Origin: Biscogniauxia marginata
Lineage: Eukaryota > Ascomycota > Sordariomycetes > Xylariales > Xylariaceae
Assembly: GCA_022695795.1 (NCBI GenBank)
Contig: MU404089.1
Coordinates: 297,533-361,532 of the forward strand
Direction: 5' to 3'
Length of the DNA: 64,000 nucleotides
Within the stretch, counting starts at the first letter, position 1, and each line of letters opens with the position of its first letter. Under the pieces are notes generated by a model. That model was given only the letters and a program-made list of their open reading frames with translations. It was not told the DNA's origin and made no database searches. The position numbers and the translations under genes were made by a program. Shown here one piece after another: positions 1 through 12,688 of the stretch.

Positions 1-1115
1 CTTTAATACATTTATCTACAGTCTGTCAACCCCAGATTAGCAGTACTTATGCGTCTGGCCGGGTAGCATATAAGGTGAGGACCCGAGAGTTTGTGTTCCC
101 GTCTCTCCCTGACGCTGCGACACGCCCTTGACCCTGCATTCCTACGCAGGCTACGCTTGCCTACGTGCTGACGCGACATGCCTTCATTGCTCGCAGCCTT
201 TTCTAGCGGCTTAAGCTGAGGAAAGACATTTGTGGTGTGCGCCGGAAAGAAAAGCCCTGTACTACAGAGGGTGAAGACCCGGCGACTCTACACCGGCGGT
301 CCGAGCCTACAAAGCTCACTCGCCGAGGAGTCTTCATGACCTCATCTTTAAACTTCCCACTTGTGATTTCCAGCGATGCTGGACGGGTACCAGAAAATTA
401 TGGCATGCAGAATAGCATCCCTTGCATCTATTAGATCACTAACAGACGGGGGAGATGTTGGCCTGTAGAACGCCCTCGGTGGCGTTTGTGAAAGGGAGCG
501 AGTGTGTAATACAAATGAGGTATTTAGGGGGATTTATAAACCCCATCCTAATAAACGATGGGAGTTACATAAACGTCGTGGAACCTTGGTATTATATTGC
601 TGTAGAGTCCTACGTAGTGTAGATGTTTCGAATTATGAAGCAAGCTTACCTCTGGTCTCCTGTCACGTTGGGCAAAATGATGTCTTATACACGTAAAGAA
701 GGCGTCATGAGTGGATTCCGTCCGATGCCGCCGAAGTGTCAGGGTAATAGGAATACTCACTCACATCTTTTTGTGCGGTGGATATTGTGGATAACTTATG
801 TCCAACGCATAAGCTTTAAAACACAGTCCACCTATTCGATTGTCCACCGAGTCGGTGATTACGAGATGTAGAAAGAAAGAAACCTAGAATAAAAAAACGG
901 AGTGCGTTCGTCACGTTCTAGATCCAAGTAGACTCGCCCCGGAGGCACCACCGGGCGACGATCAGATAAGGATAACAAAAGTCCTCTCTCATAAGAAGGG
1001 CGGAGGGGGGACCGGGACTTGTCACTAAAAAGACTACGATTTTCCTTTTCCCTTATTAGTTTCAAATCCACTTAACTAAAAAAGAAAAAAAAAAAACACC
1101 CCAACCCCAAACCAA
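1..1115. other. Intergenic, no gene recognised
   Basis: No reading frame here looks like a known protein; the open frames are short and overlap on both strands. The last 50 bases before 1116 are A/C-rich and are probably the leader of the methyltransferase gene. Confidence 0.5.
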
Positions 1116-2313
1116 ATGTCGATAAAAAACGTGCCGGAGGTAGCGGTAGCTATGTTACCTGAACGGTCCCCGTCCCCGGAGTTCTCCCCCCTGGCCGTCG
1201 GAGAGGACTTGGAGTTCACACCTCTCCCGGCGTACAGATCTGCGGGGACCACCGAGATCGACTTCTCGGGGCTGCTGGCACGACCACTTCGACTATACGA
1301 GGACTTGAGCAAAGGATGTGGTGGGCAGACCTGGCCCGCGGGGATGGTCCTTGCGCGGCACATGTTGCGATACCATCGTGAAGACCTGCACGGGTCACGA
1401 ATGTGGGTTCTTTTTTATTTTTTTATTTTCCGGACATTTCTGTTCTGCCCCATACCGTACCAGATGCGTTGTCATTTCAGTTATTACCCTCAGACTACGC
1501 CTTGTGTCGGTGCTCATATCAAGATGATGTGGAGAAAATTGATGTGTGTGAGAAAGAGAGGAGAGAGAGAGAGAGTCAGAAAGAGAACATCATCGACTAG
1601 AGCCGATCACGGACTAGGTATGGGACAGATGCTGACATGAGCTCCTGTCTTTTCTTTCTTCTTCGGTACTAGACTCGAACTTGGAGCCGGCGGAGGACTG
1701 GTCGGCTTGGCAGTTGCCAAAGGATGTGCCATTAACGATGAAAAGCCATTATACATCACCGATCAGGTAGAGATGTATTCTCTCATGAAGCACAACATCC
1801 AACTGAATGGTCTCGATGCAAAAGTTAGGGCTGCAGTGCTCAACTGGTAAGCGATCCAACCGTTTGTTAGCGTTCCAATCTTTCCCTCCTCCTTTTCCTC
1901 TTCTAGCCTCTCTGTAGGGGGTAGTCTTTTTTTATATTTCCCCTCTTGTTAGCTCATGCGGACAACGAGCGCCGTCCGTTAGGTGCAGATGGGGTCTGAC
2001 ACTTGGCGGCATTTCTAGGGGCGAGCCACTCGGGGAAGAGATCGTGGCCCTCAGGCCCAACATCATTCTGGCGGCTGACTGCGTCTACTTCGAGCCGGCA
2101 TTTCCGCTGCTGCTGGCCACGTTGTCGGACCTCCTGGCCCTGTGCCCCGAGGCGACCATCTTCTTCTGCTTCAAGAAGAGGCGACGGGCCGATATGCAGT
2201 TCCTCAAGAAGGCTCGGAAGGCCTTCGACGTGGCCGAAGTCGAGGACGAGGATCGGCCGGTGTTCGGCCGCGAGGGTCTGTTCCTATACGCCATCACAAG
2301 CAAGACGAACTAG
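1116..2313 (+). CDS. EFM6: Protein-lysine N-methyltransferase Efm6-like (eEF1A methyltransferase)
   Basis: Three exons, 1116-1402, 1673-1846 and 2019-2313, join in frame to a 251-residue protein. Donors are GTGGGT and GTAAGC; both acceptors end in TAG. The first junction recreates the seven-beta-strand methyltransferase motif I (SRILELGAGGGLVG) that binds S-adenosylmethionine. The second recreates NWGEPLGEE, followed by ILAADCVYFE, the DxxY-type post-motif of the METTL21/Efm family. In yeast, Efm6 methylates a lysine of translation elongation factor eEF1A in the cytosol. The length fits the family. The N-terminal 50 residues are Pro/Ser-rich and probably unstructured. Membership of the METTL21-like family is firm; the choice of Efm6 over sister enzymes rests on overall resemblance from memory. 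Confidence 0.88.
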
Positions 2314-4530
2314 GTAGCGGGCGGTTGATGGAAAGAGAATGTACTATTATTATGGGGGGCTTTTATAGAATATGCACCATGACAGGGGTGGTAAGGCGTT
2401 TGTGTTAGAAGTGGCTGCATGGAGTTAGGTAGTACCTAAGGTTAGAGCAAGATTGTATCCCCCCTCCCCCTTTTTTGACTGCTCAAAAATCCTGATTTGT
2501 CAAGACTGGTCAGTCAGCCTGCTTGTACCTTCTTGCCATAGTCCTGTAAGCATCGTGGACATATTTTGAATCCTTCGTCTCACAGGCTTGGACAGCATAA
2601 TAGGGGCCATTCCGTTACTATTTGAGGCTTCGACTTAGTTAGGTCGTTATCCTGTGGAATCTATACTACCGTACAAACGTGTATAGGTAGTACATAGTGA
2701 TATGTAGGCCGTAGATGTGACAAGTTAATACCAACAGCCACCGTTACCTACCTACATGCTCTCACCTCCTGAGATGCATGGTGCTATGGATATGAACAAC
2801 CAACTCAGACCGTATTTTTGGGCAACTGGGCCGCATGCTAATACTTCTCGGGCAGCGACAGCGTGGGGAAATCCTCCGTAAGATTCCTGCACTCACAGGC
2901 GCGGCTACGTGCGTGTGTTGCAAGGCCATCCACGAGAGGAGAAATTATCCCCGGAAACCCCATCTCGTTCGGTATTGACTTGCCGATCTCGTCGATCTGG
3001 AGCTATACACGAGAGAGCGCTTGCTCGTATATTAACATATACTTCTGGCGGTATCTTGAACTCTTCCACCGTTCCCTTTCTACGGACACAGATCAGCTTC
3101 GTGACCGTTCCGGGTATCTTGGATACGCTCGCGTCGAACGAAACAAGTCACTCGTCTAAGTGGAGCTGAAATTTTTCCCCGGCTCTCTCTTTTGACAGGG
3201 CTGGCGGAAAAAAAAAGAAAAGGAAAAGGAAAAAAAACTTGACCAGAGCACAACTACAGGGTTGGCAGGCAAAGACAGGGGTGTCCTGTTGCTCGTATTT
3301 TAAGATACATTAAAGGGTACATTAACTACCAGTCCACCCCCCACAACTCATCCCATCATTGTCACTCATCAAATTTAAAACGTCCGAAATGTTTCTTTGT
3401 TTTCCCTTATTCGCGTATCGATCCCGAGGGTTCGGGCACTACTGTCGCAGTCAAATCCTAACTTTAATTCCATAGTCTCAGAGAGCTTCTCGAAACTAAT
3501 GTCCTATTCTAGTAGGAGAACGCATTCGTATAAGCCTAGAGCCCACCGTCAACTGGTGGAGCGCCATGTGGAGGACTTTCACTTATAAGCACCGCGCATC
3601 TGGGCCAAGGTCCTGGTGGATTTAGTGTACGACCGCAGCTCTGTGCTGTTAGGGTGTCTAAGATGCGTGATTCTCGGCCTAGTTTCCTCAGTGGTTGGCA
3701 TGGACGCTTCGGGGGGGCTATGTAGTAAGGATCGTCAGGCACCTACGTGGGCCCCTTGCTGATTGATCTTCCGAGCTTATTTTCAGGGGTTCATCTGGCA
3801 ATCTCATTGGCTTGTCTGACTGACGGCAACAGACGGTGCCTTGCAGCTTGAGGACATGGCAGTGGGGTTTATTCCCTCTGTGCGGCATAGTCTAGTGTAA
3901 GTGAGCCCACGTAACTCAAGTTGCGATGCGCCCTCCTCCCCGGAACCGCGGAATAGCCTCGAGATCTGGCGCTCTCACTACCTGGGTAGTAGCACAGCTG
4001 AGCAGCTGGCTGGGAACAGCTGCAAGAAGATGCCAATGCCCCGGCTGCGCTATGTCTCATGCATAGTTTGTCCAATCATTTCCGTAGTCCTCGACGACAT
4101 GGTCTAGGCCCCCCGGTTCCGCAAGGACCTTGTTTGTCTTCCTTCTTCTTGTCCCCCTGCTTTGTTCTCTTGGGCCCTAGATGGCGTGGTGTTCTGCGAG
4201 CAATAAAGATCCCAGAGATCCCCGGTCCTCTCTTTCAGGCCTTTTTACCACTACCATCTCTCTTGATTTCCGTAACGCTTCCGCACCAAGCAACTCATTC
4301 CTTCAACGAGCAGTGCTCGCATATACCCTCCTTTTTTTGCTGAACCACTGCTCAATACACTCTTTCGAGAAGAAACGGAACAAAGACTCGCACTCATTAA
4401 GAGCCTACGAGAGACGATAAGACAACACTGTCATTTACAAGAAAAACTTGCTGGCATTTCGAAGATATCCCACACGGCTGAGCCCCTCTGAATTGTAAAA
4501 TCTTGATATTCGTTCTGCCAAGTAGAAATC
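2314..4530. other. Intergenic spacer with pyrimidine-rich promoter region
   Basis: No supported gene. The A-rich run near 3208-3238 and the scattered short frames have no protein-like character. About 4130-4430 is C/T-rich on the plus strand, the usual appearance of a filamentous-fungal promoter/leader, and it sits directly upstream of the secreted-protein gene at 4531. Confidence 0.45.
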
Positions 4531-5388
4531 ATGAAGACCACATCGTTTGCCGCTGCCGCCATTTTGGCTTCTGCTGCTGCTGCTCAGCCCCATGGCCATC
4601 ACCACGCCCATGCGAAGCGGGAATATGTCACCGAGTGGGAATATGTCACCGAGACCGTATCGGTGTTGATAGATGAAAGCACGACCCAGACCGTCTATCC
4701 CCCGAAGCCTGCCACCACTGAGCTCCCGGAGACGACCAGCATCGCGCCTGTAGTTCAGACCACAGTCGACTCTCAGACCACAGTCGATGCTCAGACCACA
4801 TTTGACTCCCCTACTCCTACCGTCGAGGTCCCGGCTTCCACACCTACTACCTTGGTTACCAGCACTAGTTCTCCGCCACCTCCACCTCCGCCTCCGGCTA
4901 CGACTGAGGTAGCGGTTGCTCCTACCACCACCACTCCCCAGGCCCTCTCAGTCAAGTCTGAGACCTCGCCAGCGGTGGCGGCGGCAGCAGCCACGATCGG
5001 GGCTGGCCTTGGCCTGGACGTCAAGATCCCCTTCGGCGTCCAGAAGACTGGTGATCTTACCTACTTCGACATCGGGATTGGAGCGTGTGGGTACGAAGAC
5101 AGCGGCAAGGGCGAGTCCGAGAACATCGTGGCCGTCTCCGTGAAGCTCTGGAACAGCATCAGCAGTCTGACGAACGCGGGCATCGACCAGCCGCTCCACC
5201 CGCTGTGCTTCCAGACCATCACCCTCACGAACGAGGAGACCGGCACGACTGCCACCGCCAAGATCCACGACTCGTGCCCCGAGTGCGCGCTCGACGACAT
5301 CGATGGCAGCCCCCACCTCTTTAAGGATCTGTTCGGCTCCACCGAGGCTGGCCGCAAGAAGATCTCGTGGTCGATCAACCAGAATTAA
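4531..5388 (+). CDS. Secreted RlpA-like double-psi beta-barrel (expansin-like) protein
   Basis: Intronless, 285 residues. Residues 1-18 form a signal peptide (Ala-rich hydrophobic core). A His-rich stretch follows, then a Lys-Arg at 29-30 that suits Kex2 cleavage. Residues 31-160 are a Thr/Pro/Val-rich, probably O-glycosylated linker with internal repetition: EYVTEWEYVTETV, three copies of a TTVDSQ-like unit, and an eight-proline run. Residues ~170-285 are a double-psi beta-barrel domain: GDLTYFDIGIGACGYED, four cysteines (ACGY, LCFQ, and HDSCPECA), and the terminal KKISWSIN strand. Such proteins are wall-associated or secreted, resembling expansins, barwin and cerato-platanin-associated folds; no catalytic activity is assigned. 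The HDSCPEC motif is typical of the fungal branch. The fold is confident; the biological role is not. Confidence 0.85.
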   Translation: MKTTSFAAAAILASAAAAQPHGHHHAHAKREYVTEWEYVTETVSVLIDESTTQTVYPPKPATTELPETTSIAPVVQTTVDSQTTVDAQTTFDSPTPTVEVPASTPTTLVTSTSSPPPPPPPPATTEVAVAPTTTTPQALSVKSETSPAVAAAAATIGAGLGLDVKIPFGVQKTGDLTYFDIGIGACGYEDSGKGESENIVAVSVKLWNSISSLTNAGIDQPLHPLCFQTITLTNEETGTTATAKIHDSCPECALDDIDGSPHLFKDLFGSTEAGRKKISWSINQN

Positions 5389-7018
5389 GCGGAACCAAAA
5401 ATTCGGGGGGACAGTACCAACCAACAGGCAGGCGAGGGTTTTCTTTTTTCTCCTCTCTCGGCATCCTACAAATCTAGAAGGGGGGAATATATGGTCGGCG
5501 CTTGAAAAAAATAAAAAGCATACGCATGTCTTCAAGGGGTTTCAAAATTCGGGTTTCATAAATTCTCCTTCTTAAGGCGCCTCCTCCTGGCGGAACGATC
5601 TCTGGCATGAAGGATACATAAATTCAGACGGCGTCGGGTCCCTCCCCTTTTGTTTCAGACAAAAGCCGCATTGGACGGAACGAGTTGATGTTCGGGTACG
5701 ACTGGACTTACTGGACCTGATGAAACCCGTTGTAGCGGATTCACTTCCCTTTTTTTTTTTTTTTCGTCTCCCTCTCACTCTCCGTCACGCATTGGATACG
5801 CAGAGAAGAGAGCAACCTTGTTCGGTTGTCGCTCACTTTGCGTTGTCGAGCCGGGGTATGTAAGGCAGACTTCGATTCTTGTATATATTGTATAATTTTT
5901 ATTACGTTTTCAAAGAAATGAATAACTGGAAATTTATGAAACTTTGTCTAACTGCACCCGATATCTTGTTGACATTTCTTCCCTCCTCGTGCCCGCGAGC
6001 TTTTGAATCATTCATACGACAACTAGACATTTTCTGAAATTTACAAATTACCACTCGTTTATATGGGCTTTTCCCCGGTCACATAAGGTATCTTAAACTC
6101 GTAACAAAGTTTCCCCTTTTCAAATCATCGTCCGTGTCTATCTTATATCCACCAACTAGAAACATTGACATACCGGGCCAATTTATAGCTACCTAATTTA
6201 TCCTAGCCCTTCTCTACTGCCACATGTAGAGGTTACCAAATCTATTACCCGAATTCCAAAACACCCAAAACACGACAACGTTGGCCAATAGGGATATTCT
6301 CGCCTTATCTTTTCCCAAACCGCATGTAGCGATGCCATGTTGCACGAGCTACTTACATATACACCAGTTTTGGGGGTTGGGACTTTTCACAAAGACAACG
6401 AACCGTAGTGAAAGATGAGCTGACCTCTCCCTCGCTATCATAAATGATAATAAATTGGGTCAAATCAAAAAATAATATTTGAGGATCTCATTATGTGCTA
6501 GCAGTTATGATATGAACCTGCATAAGGAGAAGACGATCACTAACATCGTCTGGTTACACTAATTCCCATATTTCCATACACACCTCCGCGACTATGAATG
6601 AGCAAGCAGCCTAATCTCTTTATCTTGAGAACACTCGTTCGTTAGATATAGCTCTCTCCTTATAAGCAACTCGAAAAGAAGAAGGACACTTTCTTCCAGA
6701 ACGCTCTATTCAGCCCTACAACCTCCCGGGAGACTTATGCCTAGACACTCCCAACCCCCTTAATAGAAAATTCCCACACCCAAGCACCCTACCATACTCT
6801 CTCTTATCTAGGTAGCCTAGTCTCATCATGACCATCAATCGCGCGGGTTCTTTCGATCCCCCCACCCCCCCTCCTCGCAGAGCCTTTCGGCCTTCCTCTT
6901 GCGATCCTTGTCCTTGGGACCACCATCATCATTATCACACAGTTATTCTATTAGATCCCCGCAAGGGTCAGTCAGTCAGTCAGTCAGTCAGTCGGTTAGT
7001 CGGTGACGTCCCCAGCTA
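5389..7018. other. Intergenic, AT-rich in the middle
   Basis: No gene supported. About 5880-6500 is AT-rich with many stops in all frames. The right end carries the GTCA microsatellite listed separately. Confidence 0.5.
6967..6993. repeat. (GTCA)n microsatellite
   Basis: Six perfect GTCA units plus GTC, followed by degenerate copies (GTCGGTTAGTCGG). Confidence 0.95.
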
Positions 7019-7892
7019 CTAACCGAATAAAGAAACACGGCGTAAGATAACCAAGGTTTCTAAAGTAAAAGGAAAATAAAAAGAAAGAAGATAAGAAGAA
7101 AGAGGGGGAGGAGGGGAGGAAGGAAATCTTACCAGCAACAACCCCCTTCGCCTCCCCGCGTCCACCACCATCGCGTTCCCGACTGCGCCAGGTACCGGGC
7201 GACATGCTGCGGTCCCTGGTCGCGGCGCGGCCGCGTGCTCGGCGCTGGGGGGTTGAGGTCAGGGTAGGCTCGGTCGGGGTCGGGGCCGGGGCCGGGGCCG
7301 TGACGATAGGAGAGGAGTAAAGAGAGGGAACCGAGATAGACGGGTCCGGGATCCAGATGGGGGACATCGCAGCAAGAAGGCGTTGCTGGCGTCGCTGGAG
7401 AGTATCGCCATCGTCATTATCGTTATTGTCGTTGCGGTAGGAGTAACGATACTCCACAGCACGCATTACCAATCCGTCGTGTTCCCCCTCCCCATCCCCA
7501 TCCCCATCCCCATCCTCCCTCCTCCTCTCCCTCTCCCTCTTCCTCAATATGAAGCTCGCCAGCTCCAGCACCCGCCGCCGCAGGGACCAGAAGAACGGCC
7601 GCAGTGCCTGCCTCGACACGCCGGCCGCGTCGAGCCAGGAGCGCGGGTGCGGGCGCCAGGGTTCAGGGTCCTGCTGTTGGAGTCCAAGCCCGGACTGCTG
7701 CCGGACGAAGCTGGTGCGGTGCTGCCTCGAGGTCCCGACGACGAGACCGCCGTTGTGGCGGTAATAGCGGTGGCGGCAGTTGCTGCTGTCACATAGACGA
7801 CGACATGGTAGTGATCCCGGGTTCCTCTGTTGGTCCCGCCGCCTGGGGAAGCGGACGTGGTGCGAGGTTCGCTGGACGTGCTTTCTAGGCAT
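7019..7892 (-). CDS. Hypothetical protein (low-confidence two-exon model)
   Basis: A long minus-strand frame runs from an ATG at 7892. A textbook donor (GTAAGA) at 7132 and an acceptor (TTTACTTTAG) ending at 7060 allow splicing in phase to a stop at 7019, giving 266 residues. The predicted product is basic, with an Asp-Gly repeat (DGDGDGDGEG), a run of Asn-Asp, Arg-rich segments and a Pro/Thr-rich C-terminal half; no domain is recognised. Against it: the composition looks like translated simple sequence (CCCCAT and CTC repeats on the plus strand), and opposite-strand frames of similar length overlap it. The splice signals are the only positive evidence, so this may be non-coding or an exon of a different gene. 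Confidence 0.28.
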
Positions 7893-8793
7893 GATCTACG
7901 GCGGATGGGTTGCGTAACTGGATGGATATTAGGGACTAAGCGTTCTGGGAAACCTATAATGGGAGGTTGTTCTTGTATACGCTTTATTTATTTATATACG
8001 CTTGCGTTCACGTTCTAGGACCAGGCGAGCACGTCAAAAGCGACGAGGAGCGATGCCAAGGTAATCAGATACAATATCTGCGGTAAGTTATTGTATGAGT
8101 TGAACCTATGATGATAGTGAAAGCGATAATGGCAGTTGTGATTGCTCATGGGGAGCCAGAATGTAAGTTGTTGTCGATGGAAGTTGATAGTGTGGCTGCT
8201 TTTCGAAGACCGGATGGTGCGAGGACACATTCAAGACTGCCTTATATGCAACAGAAGGAACGGATTTAGTATGAAAAAGTGAACATAACTCGCGGTAGGC
8301 TCACCCCCTATCTTATAGGATCCCGTCGAAAATGTCCCAAGGAAGGAGGAGTTGCATATCTTTCTCAAAACAGAGCAGTCAATGGCTTATAACTCACAGC
8401 ATGCTGGAAAAAGTGAAACAGGATACGCCACCCTGATAAAATAGGGGGTATATCACATACATTCCCTTTTGTTTTGGCGTCCGTGTATTCTGTGTCGACT
8501 GTAAGTCGTGCCTACGTACTCGTGATTATGTACTGTCCTACTTCGCCACACTCCAATTCATGGTACGATGTGTATTTTAAGGACTGCAGCATACGGCTGT
8601 CCATTTCGATCTAGTCAAGTTGCGTATCATCCCGAGCTGTAGCAAGCTTTCCCATGTACCCCATAGAAAACCAGAATACCTATGATCCTTCTCAAAACCA
8701 AGCACCCAACTCCCCCTCGCATGAGCTAATAAACCGATTTCCCTCCGAGTCACTACCGCATTCGTACCCGACTGTCCCAAAACTGAAATCTTT
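7893..8793. other. Intergenic spacer
   Basis: No supported gene. This lies downstream of the Ccz1 stop and should contain its 3' untranslated region. Confidence 0.4.
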
Positions 8794-11273
8794 TTACCGG
8801 CCTAGACTTAGGAGGTCCTCGATGTACTTGTGTGTATCCACACCGATGCCCTGAGCAAGTCGGCTGGCCCCCTCCGCCCAGCCTCCATAACCTTCCGCGT
8901 GAGAGCTGCCACCCCCCCTAAGATGCTCACCTGTACGACGGATGAGGAAAATCTCATTGCTAACCTTTGGCTTTGGCGGCAGACCTGTCTGCCAAGGACC
9001 ATCAGAATTCAGACTAACAGCAGACATGCTCGCCTGGATATTTTGGATAGGAGGACCGTCGGTGATGTCAGACACATGCGCAGACGAAATTGACTCCTCC
9101 GACTCGCCCTGCACTCGTGGCGGAGACCAAGCGGAATCTTTCTCCATAATGCGCGTCCAAACAATCCACCAGCCGCGGTTAGTCTTACACGTTCGTTCAA
9201 GCTCCGAGTAGTCAGTCAGCGTCGCAATATAGGTGTTGAGAATTTGGTTATGAGTATTGACTGCCTCGGACCGTGACCAGGGTAGCCGCGGGTTATCCTG
9301 ATGCATTTCTAGCGGGGTAGGGATGTTCGGGATGGTAGAATGAATAGTCATTGACTTCGGGTCCCAGATGAGGTCAAAAATGTGTGACGCCGTAGCGCCA
9401 ACGTCTGGCTTCCCAGGGCGGTAGGCAGTGGATGCCGTTAGCGGTTTTCGCAACGGTGCGAGTTGATGATGAAGTGATCTATACAATGAATCCCAGGCCA
9501 GCGAATCGGTTCTGTTCTGGAAGATGAATGTGTAAATAAATGGTTTGCTAACGTATACCACAACACGCATTTTTTTGGTCTTGTTACGGTCCTGGCTGTC
9601 GAAACGAGAGTTCGGGTCCATCCAGTCCTTGCCACCAGATTGTGAGGTCGTCAGCTCTGTCTGTTGGCTCCCGAGATCCTGTGCCAACTCTGCTTCCGGT
9701 CGATCGTCATTTTCCAGCTCCACCGTCAGGGTCCGGAGTAGGACCCGGGAGTTGTATACGACGTCATCAAAGGCACTATCGGACTGTTCTCTGACCTCGT
9801 CTTGCTTGCCAATACCTATCTCCTCCACGTCTCCCATGAGCCCTATGAGAAAATGACCCGATTCACTGCGGACTGACTTGGAAGTGTGGAGAGAGATATC
9901 AGAATGATTCACATCGCTCTTGGAGCCTCGTCTAACCGCGTCTCCTACGCCATCCGTGCCTCCAGAACCGCCTAAAGTCCAATGAGTCCCATAGCCCATC
10001 TTAAGGTAATTCATGAATTTGTTCATTCCGCTCTCATCAGCTGCGTCGTCTGCTTGCTCAGGGGAGGCTGTGCCTGACTCGGCCTGGTCAGAAGATTGCG
10101 CTTGGCTCCTCGACTGATTTGCGTTGGGATGGTCGGCAGCACTCGAGGGTTTTATAGACTGATCACCTGTGTCCTTGACACTAGTGATAGTCTTAGTAGT
10201 TCTTTTTGTTTGCCGCGTGGACGTTGGGCTGTCCTTGACTCCATACGCACTCTCGCCCCAGGTATACAGGTCTTCCATCCAGTACGTGACATCACGAAGA
10301 GATTTTCTCGACAGAGCACCGACACCCAAGAATATGGCACCGTCCTCGGCCCCAGGCTCGTTTCCGGTGCCAAGCCACTGCGGTGGATCTGCGTCGTCCG
10401 GACTTTTGTCTTTAGCAAGATCCGCATCCGAGTCGAGCTCTGAAGGGCCAAATTTGGAGACGATCAAGTCGACCAAGCCCTCAACCCTGTCAACGAAGCC
10501 TTCTAAAACCTCCCTCTCGCCGCTGCCGCGGTCCTCCTCGCCCACACCTACTCCAAGCTCACCGCAAGCAGCAATCTTGATGCCTCCGAATACGTTACAG
10601 GCGGGGTTACCGTGGAGCATGACATCCCACGTAGACAGGAAGAGATCCCAATATCGACTTAGAATGGTGATGAATTTCTGTCGTTTCGATTTGAGGAAGA
10701 GGGCGCTTAGGGAGGCGGCGTGGTGGAGCAAGAAGGTCGAGTGCGCGCGCAGGAGGTCCTGCATGAGCAACACGGGTGGCTTCAGTTCTCGTGACGAATA
10801 CTCGACGTTCTCGGGTTGCTCATCTTTGGATGCGGGAGCTCCAAGCCTCGGGGGAAGAGCCATCTTGGTGAGGTCGATAGACTAGACGTGGACAATATCA
10901 GTTCAGGGTTAGCTACAACGAGGACAATGACTGATCTACGTACAGCTAAGATCCACCAGCCGGGCTCCAGCTCGTGCAGAACAATACGGGTCTTCTCCGT
11001 CTCTATCGTGTCGACCGGTTTGCCGCCAGAGAAGCCACGGCTGAATTCGATCATGGCCTGCGCCAGACCGATCTGCCTCAACCGTTCATTCCGCTCTTCT
11101 TGCGAGATGTGGTCGGTAGGGTTGCCACGTGAGCGGTGACGCCGCTTCGGGGATTGGGTGTTAACAGAGGCATAGTAGACGATCTGGTCGTCTATCGTTT
11201 CGTCAGTTGACCCTAGCGAAGGGTTGAAGATAGATAGGAAGCCCAGCTGTGCGGGCACGACTGGCATCGCCAT
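8794..11273 (-). CDS. CCZ1: Vacuolar fusion protein Ccz1 (Mon1-Ccz1 Rab GEF subunit)
   Basis: Two exons, 11273-10944 and 10881-8794, joined in phase 0 (donor GTACGT, acceptor CGTCTAG), encode 805 residues. The N-terminus (PAQLGFLSIFNPSLG, then DETIDDQIVYYAS) is the first longin domain of the CCZ1/INTU/HSP4 family. A long acidic, Ser-rich disordered middle is typical of filamentous-fungal Ccz1. The C-terminus (GYGGWAEGASRLAQGIGVD) is the conserved final segment. With Mon1, Ccz1 forms the GEF that loads GTP on the Rab7 homologue Ypt7 on late endosomes, autophagosomes and the vacuole, and so drives fusion and autophagy. The ATG at 11273 is chosen because the longin strand starts a few residues after it; a second in-frame ATG follows two codons later. 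The 62-nt intron is the only one seen. Confidence 0.87.
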
Positions 11274-12688
11274 CGGAATTGGAGTTCACAAGAGAACTAT
11301 AACATGGGTGCGTGTGTCAAGTCTGACATAACAAAGAACATAAAGAATTGGATGCTGTTGGGATACGTAGTATAAGACTATCGGGAACATCTAAAAAGAG
11401 ACACTGAGTCGAAACGGTAGAGCGAGTAAACAAGGTAAATAAGTGTATGTTATCTCATTGCTTGGTTCAAGTAGGACAGACAACAAGGAAAAACGACCCT
11501 CAAGCTACTTCCAAGCAGCGCGAGTCAACTGTGAGGTTGGAAGCCTCAACATGCGACTAGGTTTGCTAGCTAGAAGGTGGTGGTGCACGTTAAAGAAAAA
11601 GAAGAAACGAAGGTCAACCATCGATTTGCAGGTAGGTGTGGTGCTGGTGTATAAAATTGGGTAAGTGACGAAACCGCCCCGCGTCACCGGCAGAGCCAAG
11701 AAAAGTGCCGGTGGAGGTGGGGTTCCACTACATTAGGTAGATCTGGGATTGGTGCTTGGCATCCATTGACATGGGAAATCACGATCTGCTTCTACCTGAA
11801 TGTTATTAGCATGCCATTTCCGCTTGCCCTCGTGTTTCTCATACACACCCGTAGGATATACTTGTTATATATATATGTACCAGCTTGGATACCTGGTAGG
11901 TTAGTAGAGCACCACTCAACTCACTCCCATCTTAAAATGTCCCATGGGCCAACCCCCCCCCCCCGGTACTACAACTATATACCTTACCTAACCTTGGATA
12001 TTCTACTCGACACGACCCAACATACCTACTTACGCCACAGTTCACGAAACCTTATTTAGAGAATACGAGAGTCAATATAACAATTTTTGGTCTCAGCAAG
12101 ATAATCAATTAACTATTGATGTTCCTAACCGCCGAAACTCGGCAGCCTCGTTAACAAAGTAACCCAGTCATAAAAATCCCCAAAAGACCTCTCCAGTCCA
12201 GCTGTTCCCAAATCTCTGGATACTCTTTCTGAAATATTGTGTTTTGTTTTTGGTTTTCTCCGGAAGCTTTTGGGAATATTTACAATCGGCGGAATTTGAT
12301 ATAGGTAGGTTGACAATGTTGCGGTGAAAACATCCCTCTCATTACGCCTCCTAATGCTAGTCGACGCGCGTGACACGCCTCCTTCGTAAAACAACGGCCT
12401 GAGTTTGGTACAAGACTTAAAAAGGGGTGGGGGGGAAAAGGTGGCGGCTACTGTAATGCCGCTCACTACTACTCATGAGAATATGGTGTATCAGGTACCC
12501 AACAGGCCGTTCCGTTGGAAACCAAGAAAAGATATCCCACGGCGGGCATCTTGCGGATGCAGATCAAAACAAAATAACTAATAACAACTCCGGCCCCATT
12601 TGTCGTAATTGTATCCCGGTATGAACAGACGCCTGGATAACATGTCCAGCTAGAAGAAACACCTCTCCTCCGGCGGCTTGACCGACAC
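11274..12688. other. Intergenic spacer between Ccz1 and the FLC gene
   Basis: No gene supported. It contains the promoter of Ccz1 (right of 11273) and the 3' region of the FLC gene, a short poly-C run near 11950, and TACCTA stutters. Confidence 0.4.

Noticed and set aside
4948..5535. 195-codon minus-strand frame over the expansin-like gene
   Set aside because: Shadow of the DPBB coding sequence; the plus strand has a signal peptide and a conserved domain.
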